NCBI GenBank assembly: GCA_963824395.1
Contig: CAWGPF010000001.1
Span: 744,001 to 808,000 of the forward strand
Direction: 5' to 3'
Source of the DNA: 13-2-20CM-66-19 sp963824395
GTDB taxonomy: Bacteria; Pseudomonadota; Gammaproteobacteria; Steroidobacterales; Steroidobacteraceae
Length of the DNA: 64,000 bases
How positions within the stretch are numbered: the stretch's first letter is position 1; the number at the start of each line of letters is the position of its first letter. The translations under genes and the position numbers were made by a program. This document shows, one piece after another, positions 16,491-25,628 of the stretch. The notes beneath the pieces were generated by a model. That model searched no databases and had not been told where the DNA came from. It saw only the letters and a program-made list of their open reading frames with translations.

Positions 16491-18551
16491 ATGCCCCGCA
16501 AGATCTTCGTCACCACTGCGCTCCCCTACGCCAACGGGCCGTTCCACATCGGGCACATCATGGAATACATCCAGGCCGACATCTGGGTGCGCTTCCAGAG
16601 GATGCAGGGGCACGAGCTGTTCTTCGTCGGCGCCGATGATGCGCACGGCGCACCCATCATGCTCAAGGCCGAGAGCGAGGGCATCACGCCCCAGCAGCTG
16701 GTGGCGCGCATCGCCCAGGGGCGGGCACGCTACCTCAAGGGCTTCCACATCGGCTTCGACCACTGGTACTCAACCGACTCCCCGGAGAATACCGAGCTGT
16801 CCCAGGAGATCTACCGGCGCCTGAAGGCCGCGGGCCTGATCTACCAGAAGTCGGTCGAGCAGTTCTTCGACGCCGCGAAGGGCATGTTCCTGCCCGACCG
16901 CTACATCAAGGGCGAGTGCCCGGTGTGCCACTCCAAGGACCAGAACGGGGACTCGTGCGAGGTGTGCGGCAGCGTCTACGCCCCCACCGACCTTATCAAC
17001 CCCTACTCGACGCTCTCCGGCACGAGGCCCGAGCTGCGCTCCTCTGAGCATTTCTTCTTCAGGCTCTCCGACCCCAAGTGCGTGGCGTTCCTGAAGGAGT
17101 GGCTGGATACGCCGGGGCGCCTGCAGAGCTCGGTCGCCAACAAGGCGCGCGAGTGGCTCGCCGGCAGCGGCGAGCAGGCGCTCACGGACTGGGACATCTC
17201 GCGCGATGCCCCCTACTTCGGCATCCCGATCCCGGATGCGCCGGGCAAGTACTTCTACGTGTGGCTCGATGCGCCGATCGGCTACCTCGCCTCGCTGAAG
17301 AGCTACTTCGGCGCCGGCGGCCCGCGGCTGCGCGGCGAGCGGCGCAGCTTCGAGGAGTTCCTGGGCGCGCCTGAGACCGAGCAGATCCATTTCATCGGCA
17401 AGGACATCATCTACTTCCATACGCTGTTCTGGCCGGCGATGCTGAAGTTCGCAGGCAGTCCCTTCAAGGTTCCCGACCACGTTTACGTGCACGGCTTCAT
17501 CACGGTGTCGGGCGAGAAGATGTCGAAGTCACGCGGCACCGGCATCAGTCCGCTGCGCTACCTTGAGATCGGCATGAACCCGGAATGGCTGCGCTACTAC
17601 ATCGCCGCCAAGCTCAACGGCAACGTCGAGGACATCGACTTCAACCCGGAGGATTTCACGCTGCGCGTCAACAGCGATCTTGTGGGCAAGTACGTCAACA
17701 TCGCCAGCCGCGCCGCCGCCTTCATCAACCGCCAGTTCGGGGGTCAGCTGCGTTACTCCGAGGAGATCGCCGGCCTGCAGAAGACTGCGGGTGAGCTGGC
17801 CAGCAGCGTGCGCGATGCCTACGAGGCGCGTGAATACGGCCGCGCGCTGCGCGAATGCATGGGCTTTGCGGACTCGATCAACCAGTACTTCGACAGCCAG
17901 CAGCCCTGGGTGCTGGCCAAGGATCCTGCCAAGGCTCGCCATCTTCAGGATGTCTGCTCGCACGCGCTCTACGGCTTCAAGGTGCTCTCGGTGCTGCTCG
18001 CCCCGGTGTTGCCGGAAGTGGCCGCGCGTGCCGCCAAGGAACTCTTCGGCCTCGACGCTGCCTTCGTCTGGGGCGATGCACTGGTGCTGCCGCAGCAGAT
18101 CCATCCTTACAAGCATCTGATGACCCGCGTCGACCCAAAGCAGCTCGACGCCCTGTTCGACGTGGCGCCGAGCCCGGCCGCCAAGGAACCCCCGCCCAAG
18201 GCAGCGGTTCCGGTCGCCGCGGCGGGTACGGTCTCCATCGAGGACTTCAAGCGCATCGACCTTTGCGTGGCTCGCATCGACAACGCCGAGTTCGTCGATG
18301 GCTCGGACAAGCTCCTGCGGCTGACCCTGGACCTCGGTACCGAGAAGCGCACCGTGTTCGCCGGCATCAAGTCCGCCTACGACCCGGCGAAGCTCATCGG
18401 GCGCCTGACGGTCGTGGTCGCCAACCTCGCGCCGCGCAAGATGAAGTTCGGCACCTCCGAAGGCATGGTGCTGGCGGCGAGCGGCGAGGATCCGGGCCTG
18501 TACCTGCTCACGCCCGACTCCGGTGCCGCTCCCGGCATGCGCATCAGCTGA
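16491..18551 (+). CDS. metG: Methionyl-tRNA synthetase
   Basis: A 686-residue class I synthetase. HIGH appears as FHIGHIMEY, the zinc knuckle as CPVCHSKDQNGDSCEVCG, and KMSKS as EKMSKSRGTG. After the anticodon-binding helices a linker rich in Pro/Ala leads to a C-terminal tRNA-binding (Trbp111/EMAP-like) domain from SIEDFKRIDLCVARI, which in this family gives dimerisation. It charges tRNA-Met and initiator tRNA. It starts at ATG 16491. It is followed after 14 bases by rnfB. Confidence 0.98.
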   Translation: MPRKIFVTTALPYANGPFHIGHIMEYIQADIWVRFQRMQGHELFFVGADDAHGAPIMLKAESEGITPQQLVARIAQGRARYLKGFHIGFDHWYSTDSPENTELSQEIYRRLKAAGLIYQKSVEQFFDAAKGMFLPDRYIKGECPVCHSKDQNGDSCEVCGSVYAPTDLINPYSTLSGTRPELRSSEHFFFRLSDPKCVAFLKEWLDTPGRLQSSVANKAREWLAGSGEQALTDWDISRDAPYFGIPIPDAPGKYFYVWLDAPIGYLASLKSYFGAGGPRLRGERRSFEEFLGAPETEQIHFIGKDIIYFHTLFWPAMLKFAGSPFKVPDHVYVHGFITVSGEKMSKSRGTGISPLRYLEIGMNPEWLRYYIAAKLNGNVEDIDFNPEDFTLRVNSDLVGKYVNIASRAAAFINRQFGGQLRYSEEIAGLQKTAGELASSVRDAYEAREYGRALRECMGFADSINQYFDSQQPWVLAKDPAKARHLQDVCSHALYGFKVLSVLLAPVLPEVAARAAKELFGLDAAFVWGDALVLPQQIHPYKHLMTRVDPKQLDALFDVAPSPAAKEPPPKAAVPVAAAGTVSIEDFKRIDLCVARIDNAEFVDGSDKLLRLTLDLGTEKRTVFAGIKSAYDPAKLIGRLTVVVANLAPRKMKFGTSEGMVLAASGEDPGLYLLTPDSGAAPGMRIS

Positions 18552-18565
18552 GGCAGGTGGCCGTG

Positions 18566-19114
18566 ATGGTGCCCGCCCAGGACATCGACGCCCTCTTGCC
18601 GCAGACGCAGTGCACGCGCTGCGGCTACGCGGGCTGCCGTCCCTACGCAGACGCCGTGGCGGCCGGCAGCGCCGAGATCAACCAGTGCCCGCCGGGGGGT
18701 GCCGCCACGATCCGCGCCCTGGCACGGCTCCTCGGCCGAGCGCCGCTGCCCTTAAACCCGCTGAACGGCGCCGAGGGCCCGCCGCTGGTGGCGCTCATCG
18801 ACGAGGAGGCCTGCATCGGCTGCGCCAAGTGCCTGCCGCCGTGCCCGGTGGATGCCATCCTCGGCGCGCGCAAGCACATGCACACGGTGCTCGTGGCGCT
18901 GTGCACCGGGTGCGAGCTGTGCGTGGCGCCCTGCCCGGTGGACTGCATCCGCATGGTGCCGCGCACCAGCCTGAGCGGCACGGGTCCAGAGCCCGGCGCC
19001 AGCGAGAATCGCGCACGCTTCGCCGCCCACACCGATCGTGTCGCGGCGCGCGCCGCCGCGCGTGCGGCGCTGCTGGCGGAGCGTAAGCACGGCCCGCCCG
19101 GGGCTGCGAGCTGA
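18566..19114 (+). CDS. rnfB: RnfB-type electron transport ferredoxin, without membrane anchor
   Basis: A 182-residue protein. Residues 10-50 form the Fe-S domain, CTRCGYAGCRPYADAVAAG with INQCPPGG, the C-x2-C-x4-C-x16-C pattern of RnfB. Two ferredoxin [4Fe-4S] sites follow, CIGCAKCLPPCPVD and CTGCELCVAPCPVD. The N-terminal hydrophobic helix of classical RnfB is missing, and no rnfA, C, D, G or E follows, so it cannot be part of a local Rnf complex. It may be a soluble electron donor; its partner is unknown. In-frame GTGs at 18557 and 18563 are alternative starts. Position between metG and nth matches where rnf genes sit in some relatives. Confidence 0.9.
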   Translation: MVPAQDIDALLPQTQCTRCGYAGCRPYADAVAAGSAEINQCPPGGAATIRALARLLGRAPLPLNPLNGAEGPPLVALIDEEACIGCAKCLPPCPVDAILGARKHMHTVLVALCTGCELCVAPCPVDCIRMVPRTSLSGTGPEPGASENRARFAAHTDRVAARAAARAALLAERKHGPPGAAS

Positions 19115-19321
19115 GTGCACCGACGCGCGCTGAGCGGTGCGCGGGCTGCGACGGCGGCAGGCGCACCTGCGACGGGAGCTGTCGCCCTCGGGCATCATGA
19201 GCCACCCGCCGATAGTGATGAACGCCTCGGGAGACCGCCGCGATGTGGATACGACATGTGGGAACCTCGCGCTGGCCGCGCTCGCAGCAGCATCCGCAGC
19301 GGCGGCTGACTGCCGAAGACC

Positions 19322-20206
19322 ATGCGTGCGGCGGCAATTGACGCACCCGGCGGGGCCGAAGTGCTGACGCTGCACACGCTGCCCGTGCCGAGGGTCGCCC
19401 GGGGGAACTCCTCATCGCCCTGCATACTGCCGGGGTCGCCAGCTGGGACGTGGAGATCCGCCGCCAGCCGCAGGACCTGAAGCACTCGCGCTGCCGCTGG
19501 TGCTCGGCACCGATGGCGCCGGCACCGTGGCGGCCCTCGGCGCGGGCGTGCACGGGTTCAAGATCGGGGACGAGGTCTACTCTTACAGCTGGGACAACCC
19601 CCAGGGGGGCTTCTACGCCGAGTACGTCGCGGTGCCTGCCGAGCGGGTCGGGCACGTGCCTGCCGGCCTGTCGCTGCTTCAGGCCGGGGCCATCGGCACC
19701 ACGGCCTCACCGCGCTGCAGGGCATCGACGACGCGCTGCATATCAGGGCGGGCGAGACACTCATCATCCACGGCGCCGCCGGCGGAGTCGGCACGCTCGC
19801 CGGCAGTCGCAAGCTGCGTGGCGCGCGCGGCTGGCCACCGTCTCGGGCGCTGACGAGATCGCGCTGGTAAGAGCCTCGGGGCGGATGCGGTCGTCGACGG
19901 CCGCCACGGCGACATGCCGCCGCGGCACACGATCGCCCCGGGTGGCACCGAGCGGTGCTGGCGCTGGCCGGCGGGGACGCCTGGAGCGCGCTCGGCACGC
20001 TGAAGAGGACGGACGGGTGACCGAGCGGTGTACGGCCGCACGCAGGACGCGGGTCGTGACGCGTACGACGCACCGGGCGGGAGTTCGAGCGCGAACGCGG
20101 ACAGAGGGAAGTCGGAGCCCAGTACCCGCTCAGCGATGCCGCCGCGGCACAGCGGCAACTCGAGGCCGGACACGTACCGGGCAAGATCGTGCTGCAGATC
20201 CGCTGA
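19322..20206 (+). pseudogene. Decayed NAD(P)H:quinone reductase / zinc-less MDR family gene
   Basis: Pieces of a medium-chain dehydrogenase/reductase of the quinone reductase type occur in order but in changing frames. The start is MRAAAIDAPGGAEVLTLHTL (ATG 19322); then LGTDGAGTVAALGAGVHGFK and GFYAEYVAVPAERVGHVP; then in another frame LIIHGAAGGVGTLA (the NADPH-binding Rossmann loop); and last YPLSDAAAAQRQLEAGHVPG ending in KIVLQIR and TGA at 20204-20206. At least three frame changes are needed to join these, plus shortening in the second half, so no functional product is expected. Homologs are about 320 residues; this locus could encode about 295. Confidence 0.85.
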
Positions 20207-20265
20207 CGGGGAACCCGCGCGCCGCGGCTCGACAAGGCGCGGCGCGGGCGGGCATCCTTGAGCGC

Positions 20266-20988
20266 ATGCACGCTGCCACCCGCCTCGCGATCTTCCGGCG
20301 CCTGAAGGCCGCCAACCCGAACCCGACCACCGAGCTCCTGCACGAGACGCCCTTTGAGCTGCTGGTGGCGGTGATGCTGTCCGCGCACACCACGGATAAG
20401 AGCGTCAACGCCGCCACGCGCGTGCTGTTCCCGCTCGCCAACACCCCCGCGGCGATCGCCGCCCTCGGCATTGAGGGCGTCAAGCCTTACATCAAGAACG
20501 TCGGGCTCTACAACACCAAGGCCAAGAACCTCATTGGTCTTGCGCAGCAGCTCATCGAGCGCCACGGCGGCGAGGTACCCGGCGAGCGCGCCGCCCTCGA
20601 GGCGCTCCCGGGCGTCGGCCGCAAGACCGCGAGCATCATCCTCAACATGGTGTTCGGTGCGCCTGAGATCGCGGTGGACACGCACATCTTCCGCGTCGCC
20701 AACCGCACCGGCCTCGCCCCCGGCAAGAACCCGCTGCAGGTCGAAGCCGCCCTGATCAAGAACACGCCCGCGCAGTACCGCAAGGACGCCCATCACTGGC
20801 TGCTGCTGCACGGCCGTTACGTGTGCACGGCCCGGGCGCCGGCCTGCCCGACCTGCATCATCCGCGACCTGTGCGAGTACAAGCACAAGACCCAGCCGCA
20901 GGCAGCCGCGGCCAAGCGCACTCCCGTGTCGCAGGCGATACGCCGGCACAGCGCGGCGCGCGCCGGCCGCGGCAGGCGCGGGGACTAA
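20266..20988 (+). CDS. nth: Endonuclease III
   Basis: A 240-residue DNA glycosylase/AP lyase. The helix-hairpin-helix is LPGVGRKTAS with the catalytic Lys, the catalytic Asp is in VDTHIFRVANR, and the Fe-S cluster ligands are C-x6-C-x2-C-x5-C in CTARAPACPTCIIRDLC. It removes oxidised pyrimidines in base excision repair. A basic tail of about 25 residues (KRTPVSQAIRRHSAARAGR) extends beyond the usual end. I start it at ATG 20266; the frame is open upstream through the pseudogene by chance. It lies 4 bases before the DUF1841 gene. Confidence 0.97.
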   Translation: MHAATRLAIFRRLKAANPNPTTELLHETPFELLVAVMLSAHTTDKSVNAATRVLFPLANTPAAIAALGIEGVKPYIKNVGLYNTKAKNLIGLAQQLIERHGGEVPGERAALEALPGVGRKTASIILNMVFGAPEIAVDTHIFRVANRTGLAPGKNPLQVEAALIKNTPAQYRKDAHHWLLLHGRYVCTARAPACPTCIIRDLCEYKHKTQPQAAAAKRTPVSQAIRRHSAARAGRGRRGD

Positions 20989-20992
20989 AAGT

Positions 20993-21424
20993 ATGTCGAT
21001 GTTCGCCGGCGAGAGCCGAGAGCTGATGCGGCGCCGGTATCTTGAGGCATGGCGCAAGTTCAGCGCGCGCGAGGTGCTCGAGCCGCTCGAGGCGCAGATC
21101 GCCGCCGTGATCGCCGAGCATCCCGAGTACATCGGCTGGCTCGAGTCAGGCGATGCCGCGCTGCTCGCGCAGTTCACCCCCGAGAGCGGCCGCGAGAACC
21201 CGTTTTTGCACATGGGGCTGCACCTTGCGATCCGCGAGCAGGTCGCCACCGACCGCCCTGCCGGCATCGCGCGCGTGCACCGCGAGCTCACCGCCCGCAG
21301 CAGGGATGCCCACGAGGCCGAGCACCGCATGACCGAGCCGCTCGCGGAAGCCTTGTGGGAGGCACAGCGCAGCAACCTCCCGCCCGATGAGGCGCGGTAC
21401 CTGGAGCGCCTGCGGCGCCTGTAG
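20993..21424 (+). CDS. DUF1841 family protein
   Basis: A 143-residue soluble protein matching DUF1841: it opens FAGESRELMRRRYLEAWRKF and contains NPFLHMGLHLAIREQVATDR, the family's best conserved stretch, and ends in a helical HEAEHRMTEPLAEALWEAQR. The function is unknown. It follows nth after 4 bases, the common arrangement in gammaproteobacteria, so one transcript is likely. No catalytic or metal motif beyond the conserved His residues is visible. Confidence 0.87.
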   Translation: MSMFAGESRELMRRRYLEAWRKFSAREVLEPLEAQIAAVIAEHPEYIGWLESGDAALLAQFTPESGRENPFLHMGLHLAIREQVATDRPAGIARVHRELTARSRDAHEAEHRMTEPLAEALWEAQRSNLPPDEARYLERLRRL

Positions 21425-21435
21425 CGGGTGTCCCC

Positions 21436-24400
21436 TCAGACCCGTCCCGGTGGCGGTCCGACGGCAGGCGGTGCCACGGCCGGGCGCACGTACCGACGCC
21501 ACAACCCATCGCGGGTGAAGACCTGCCACGCCCATCTGATCCAGCCCGTCAGCGCGAATGACAGCCACAGCGCCAGGCCAGCATGGCGAGCTTGTACCAC
21601 CACAGCGGCACCGACAGTACCCCGGTGAGTGGCAACTGCACCTGTGATTCATCGACGAACCAGCGCAGCTCGCCGTAACCGCCGGCACCGGAGATGCGCA
21701 TATCCGGATGCCCGAGCAGCCCGCGAGGCACAGCGGCCACCACCGCGAACACGGCCACAATGGCCAGCAAGGCCATGCCGGTCTGCAGCGCATTGAAGCG
21801 CGAGCCGTCAACGGGCGGGGCGACGCGCGAACGCCACTCGAAGACGGCCACGAACGCGGCGAACAGCAGCAGCACGGTCCAGGAGAACGTTGACAATCCA
21901 AGTCCGAGCAGCAGCCAGTCACGGGCCTCGAGCGGGGTGAGGCGCGAGCGCCCCAGGAGCCACGCACCGGCGATGAATAGCAGCAGCTCGCCCCAATAGA
22001 GGACGGCAGGACCGACGCCGGCGCCAAACGCATACAGCACCCATCGGTCCTGCGGCAGCCGCAGCGTGATGTCGAGGTTACTCGCCGGGGCGGAGAGGCT
22101 CAGCGCCGGCGAGCGTGTCAGGAGGGCAACGCCCGGCGGGCTCTGCCAATCGATCTTCCAGCTGTGCACACCCGGGAGCGCCGACAGCGACAATTCATCG
22201 TGCTCGGGCTGCAATGCGACCGGGGCGCCGTCGCTCAGTACGGCCGTGACCTGCGCCTGCGGCGGCAGGCGCAGGGTCTGCCGGCCTCCCTGCGTACTGC
22301 GGTAGTTGAGCGTCAGCGATGTATCGCTCGAGCGCTTCCCGACATGCGTCTCGAGCTGCACGCGATCGAATGCCACGGTCGCACCGGGCACAGGTGTCGG
22401 GCGCGCGATGCTCAGGTGTAGCTTTTCGCCGGGGCGCGGATAGTACTCGAACAGCCACACGCCCGACTCCTCCGGCGTCACCGCGGGCACTCCCGTAAAG
22501 TCCACGTGCCAGGTGCGTGCCACCTCGAAGCGCCAGTGCTCGTCGTAGGAACCGGGCGCGGCAGTCAGGTCCAGCGTCTGGGTCACCGGGATCACCGAGC
22601 TGAAGGCGGTGCTGTCCCACCCGTGCCGACGCCGACGACCAGCGTGCCCTGCTTGGCCTCGAGGCCGGGTGTGGTCACCGCTTCTTCGGCGAGCAGCGGC
22701 AGCTCTATCGTGAACGCGCGCGACTTCGGCGCCAAGCGTGTCAGGCGCGTGTCGATCGTCCAATCATGCGCCAGGTGGAACAGGCGCTCCACGCTCACGT
22801 AGGGGGGATACTCCTTGGGGCGCACTCCTGGTCCCGCGGCCGACGTCGCATGGCGCCGCACGAGCTGCAGCGCTCCGCTTACCAGGCGGCGCCCGCTGAC
22901 GCCGCTGATATCCCAACCCTCGGCAGTAACATCGACCAGCTGCGGTGCGAGCGGGAAGGCGAGCGCGAGCCCCTCAAGCCCGCTGAGCGGACCGTCGATG
23001 CGCACCGCGTGCCGCCCAGGGGAGAGGCTGACGTAGCGCACACCGCGCTCATCGCGGTACACCCAGCCGGCTGCAGTACCGTCGACCTGCACGAGGTCGG
23101 GACTCCAGCTGTTGTCCGCCCGGGGAGCGCCACGCCAATGTTGTCGAGCGCGCTCACGTCCAGTACGACCGACAGGCGCGCGCCTGCACTGATCTGCGCG
23201 GACATGATCGCGGCACAGTCCGGCGCGCATCTGGGATTCGCGAGCAGCCGCGTGCGCAGGTCTTTGAGGATGTCGGCGTCCGGGGTTGCCGCAGCCCGTG
23301 CCGTAGGGACGGCGCCGCACATCCCGGCCAGCGAGAGCACGAGCAGCAGCGCGGCCGATGCCGGCTTGCGCGGCAGCAGCCCAGACAGCGCCGGCAGCGC
23401 TCCACGGGCCAGCAGCCACAGCAACAGCACCGAAGCGCAAGTCCCGCGATGCGCCAAAGACCCGTCAGCCACGGCGGGCTGATGATGAACTGGACCGTCG
23501 CGCCCTCTTCCACCGGTCCGCTCCAGGAGTAGTCGTAAGCACGGAACTCCCAGTCCGGCAGCCCGGGGCCAGACTGCACCAGCACGCCAGGTTCATACCC
23601 TGCCGGCAGCGCAACGCGCTTCGCGCCCGTGACTACCACCTCATTGACTTGCGCCCCACCGAGTGACTGTGCGCTGCTCAGCGTGTCGGAAGGCGCCGGC
23701 GTGACTGCCATCGCGATCCGCTGCGTCGGTGGCGCCGCCAGCCGGACGGCTCTGGCGTGTTCACCGGGCGCCCCAGGGGTGAGCTTTCGCGACGAATTCC
23801 AGTTGCGGATAAAGCGCCAGGCGCGCCTGCCGATTGCAGGGCTAGTACCTATCATAGCGCATCGCGATCAGTCGGTACGCCCCGCCACAGCGCAGGCGCC
23901 CTCGGGGGCGCGCGCACATGCCAGTGCCGAGCAGGTTCAGCACAGCAGGTCGCAGAATCGGCCTCCTGGTGAGTGAGTGCGACGGTAACGACCGCGATGA
24001 GCGCGATACGCCGCCGAGGGTGCGCCACGCACGGTCGCGATGAGCGCAGCGCGAAGATGTCGAGCGGCGCTAGCGCTCAAGCACGCCTGCGGGGCGGCTC
24101 GGTCCAGCGCGGCAGCAACGGTACCTGGCGCATGATCAGCCGCCCGAAACCTGCGTGAAGCGCTCGCCCAGCCGGTGGCCGGCTGCGCGCTGTCGCCGAG
24201 CGCGGCAGGCGCGACCCGCGGTCAGGTTGACCTCCGTGTCCGCCCTCACGCCGGTCGAGCCGCCTGCGGGGCTTGGTGACGAGCAGCATCGTTGGCTTCC
24301 GTGCGCCGCCTGCCAGTGTGTACGGGGCGTGCTGTCGAGGCGCCAGCCTGGCGCTGGTGCCAGTTAGCTTGTCGACGACCGTGTAACCGGCGCCGGAAAG

Positions 24401-25474
24401 TCCAGCCATGCGGTGCGCTGCAGCGCCAGCCGGTTGGCTTCGCCGCAGACAGCCCGCGACTGCGCTCCACGACCCGCAGCACACTGTCCGCCTGCATGCG
24501 GTAGGCGGGCAGCGTTCGCCACTCCTCCGGCACATTCGCCTGCTCAGGATCGGTCAGCGTGACACCCTCGACGGACACGACACGCAGCCGATCCTCGCCG
24601 CGGAAGCTCCACACCTCCTGAGGCGGCCAGGGCGGGGCGCGCTCACCGAGGTGCACTTCGGAAAGCGGACTCGGACCACGCGCCGCAACGGTGAGATCAA
24701 ATTCGCCGGGGCGCACCTGCACGCGCAGCGTATGTCCGGATCAAGCCGTGCACCGAGCTCAGTGTCGATCTGAGTGGGCACGAATCCCGGGGGCAAAACC
24801 TGCGGCAGGCGGATCTCGCGCGCTTCGCCGGCCACCGCCAGGTGAATCTGCGTGATCAGCAGCGCCGGCAGTCCGTCATCGAGCTGGCGGAAGACGCGCG
24901 CGTCAAGCCGGTTGTCCTGGCGCGTGCCGCCCTGCGCACCGAGCGTCACCCCGCCGACGTCGCGCTGCGGTAGCGCGACCCGTGTCCCGTCGAGCGTCAG
25001 CTGGATGAGGCCGACCGACTCCGCCACCGACAGCATCTGCGGCCGCCGCGGCCAGCCGAACGTGCCGGTGAGCGTATGCGCGCCTGCCGCCACGCGAACC
25101 GACGGCGTGCCCTGGCGCAGCACGACGGCAGCCGGCTTGCCATCGAGGCTGACGCTCTCGGGCCAGTTCTGCGTATCCCCGGGCAACGGCAGCCAGGCCT
25201 CCGCCGCCGCCTGCCAGTGCTGGGCGAAGCGTGCGCCGTGCGCGTCCACGGCAAGCTCAAGGGCCGCGGGCCACGCGCACACGCGCTGTTGATCGCTCGG
25301 CCGCCCCGGCGCGAGCCACGGGCAGCGGTGCTGCTCGTGCCCATCGAGCACCCAGGCTTCCCAGTCGCGCAGCTCCGGCGGTACCGCAGTCTCGGCCAGC
25401 GCACAGCGGGCACCGCCACCGCTCATCAGCGTGGCCAACACGACGGCTAACAAGCGTGCCCTGAGTTGAATCAT
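21436..25474 (-). pseudogene. Remnant of a large inner-membrane/periplasmic protein gene
   Basis: One ancestral reading frame of over 1,300 codons can be followed on the minus strand, but it jumps frame at least seven times and includes stops. It starts with a signal peptide (MIQLRARLLAVVLATLMSGG, ATG 25474), runs intact to about 24740 and continues in a second frame (VQVRPGEFDLTVAARGPSPL) after what looks like a one-base loss. It is badly worn between about 24300 and 23850 where a membrane domain should be. It resumes (NEVVVTGAKRVALPAGYEPG), changes frame twice more, and has a long last stretch with several hydrophobic segments (WVLYAFGAGVGPAVLYWGEL). The tail GLWRRYVRPAVAP is again in another frame. 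I do not recognise a name; it resembles conserved hypothetical proteins of about 1,300-1,500 residues in related bacteria. Confidence 0.8.
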
Positions 25475-25628
25475 GTCAGGAGGCCCTGGCTGAGCGTGGA
25501 CTGCTGCAAGGATAGCGTAAGCATCAGGTTGGCATTGCACTGCACCTAAGCGGGCCAGCCGGAGACCCGGGGTTAAGGAGCTTGAGTGCAGCGTGAGGGC
25601 GTGTGGCCCGGCGTAACAAGTGGAACGA

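Noticed and set aside
19558..21375. Long open frame on the minus strand under the quinone reductase remnant, nth and DUF1841
   Set aside because: It crosses nth and DUF1841 in antisense and has no domain; the plus-strand reading explains the region.
19322..25474. Frameshifts as sequencing or assembly error
   Set aside because: All other genes in the window are intact, and the breaks come with deletions and worn sequence, not only single-base changes. Resequencing would still be the final test.
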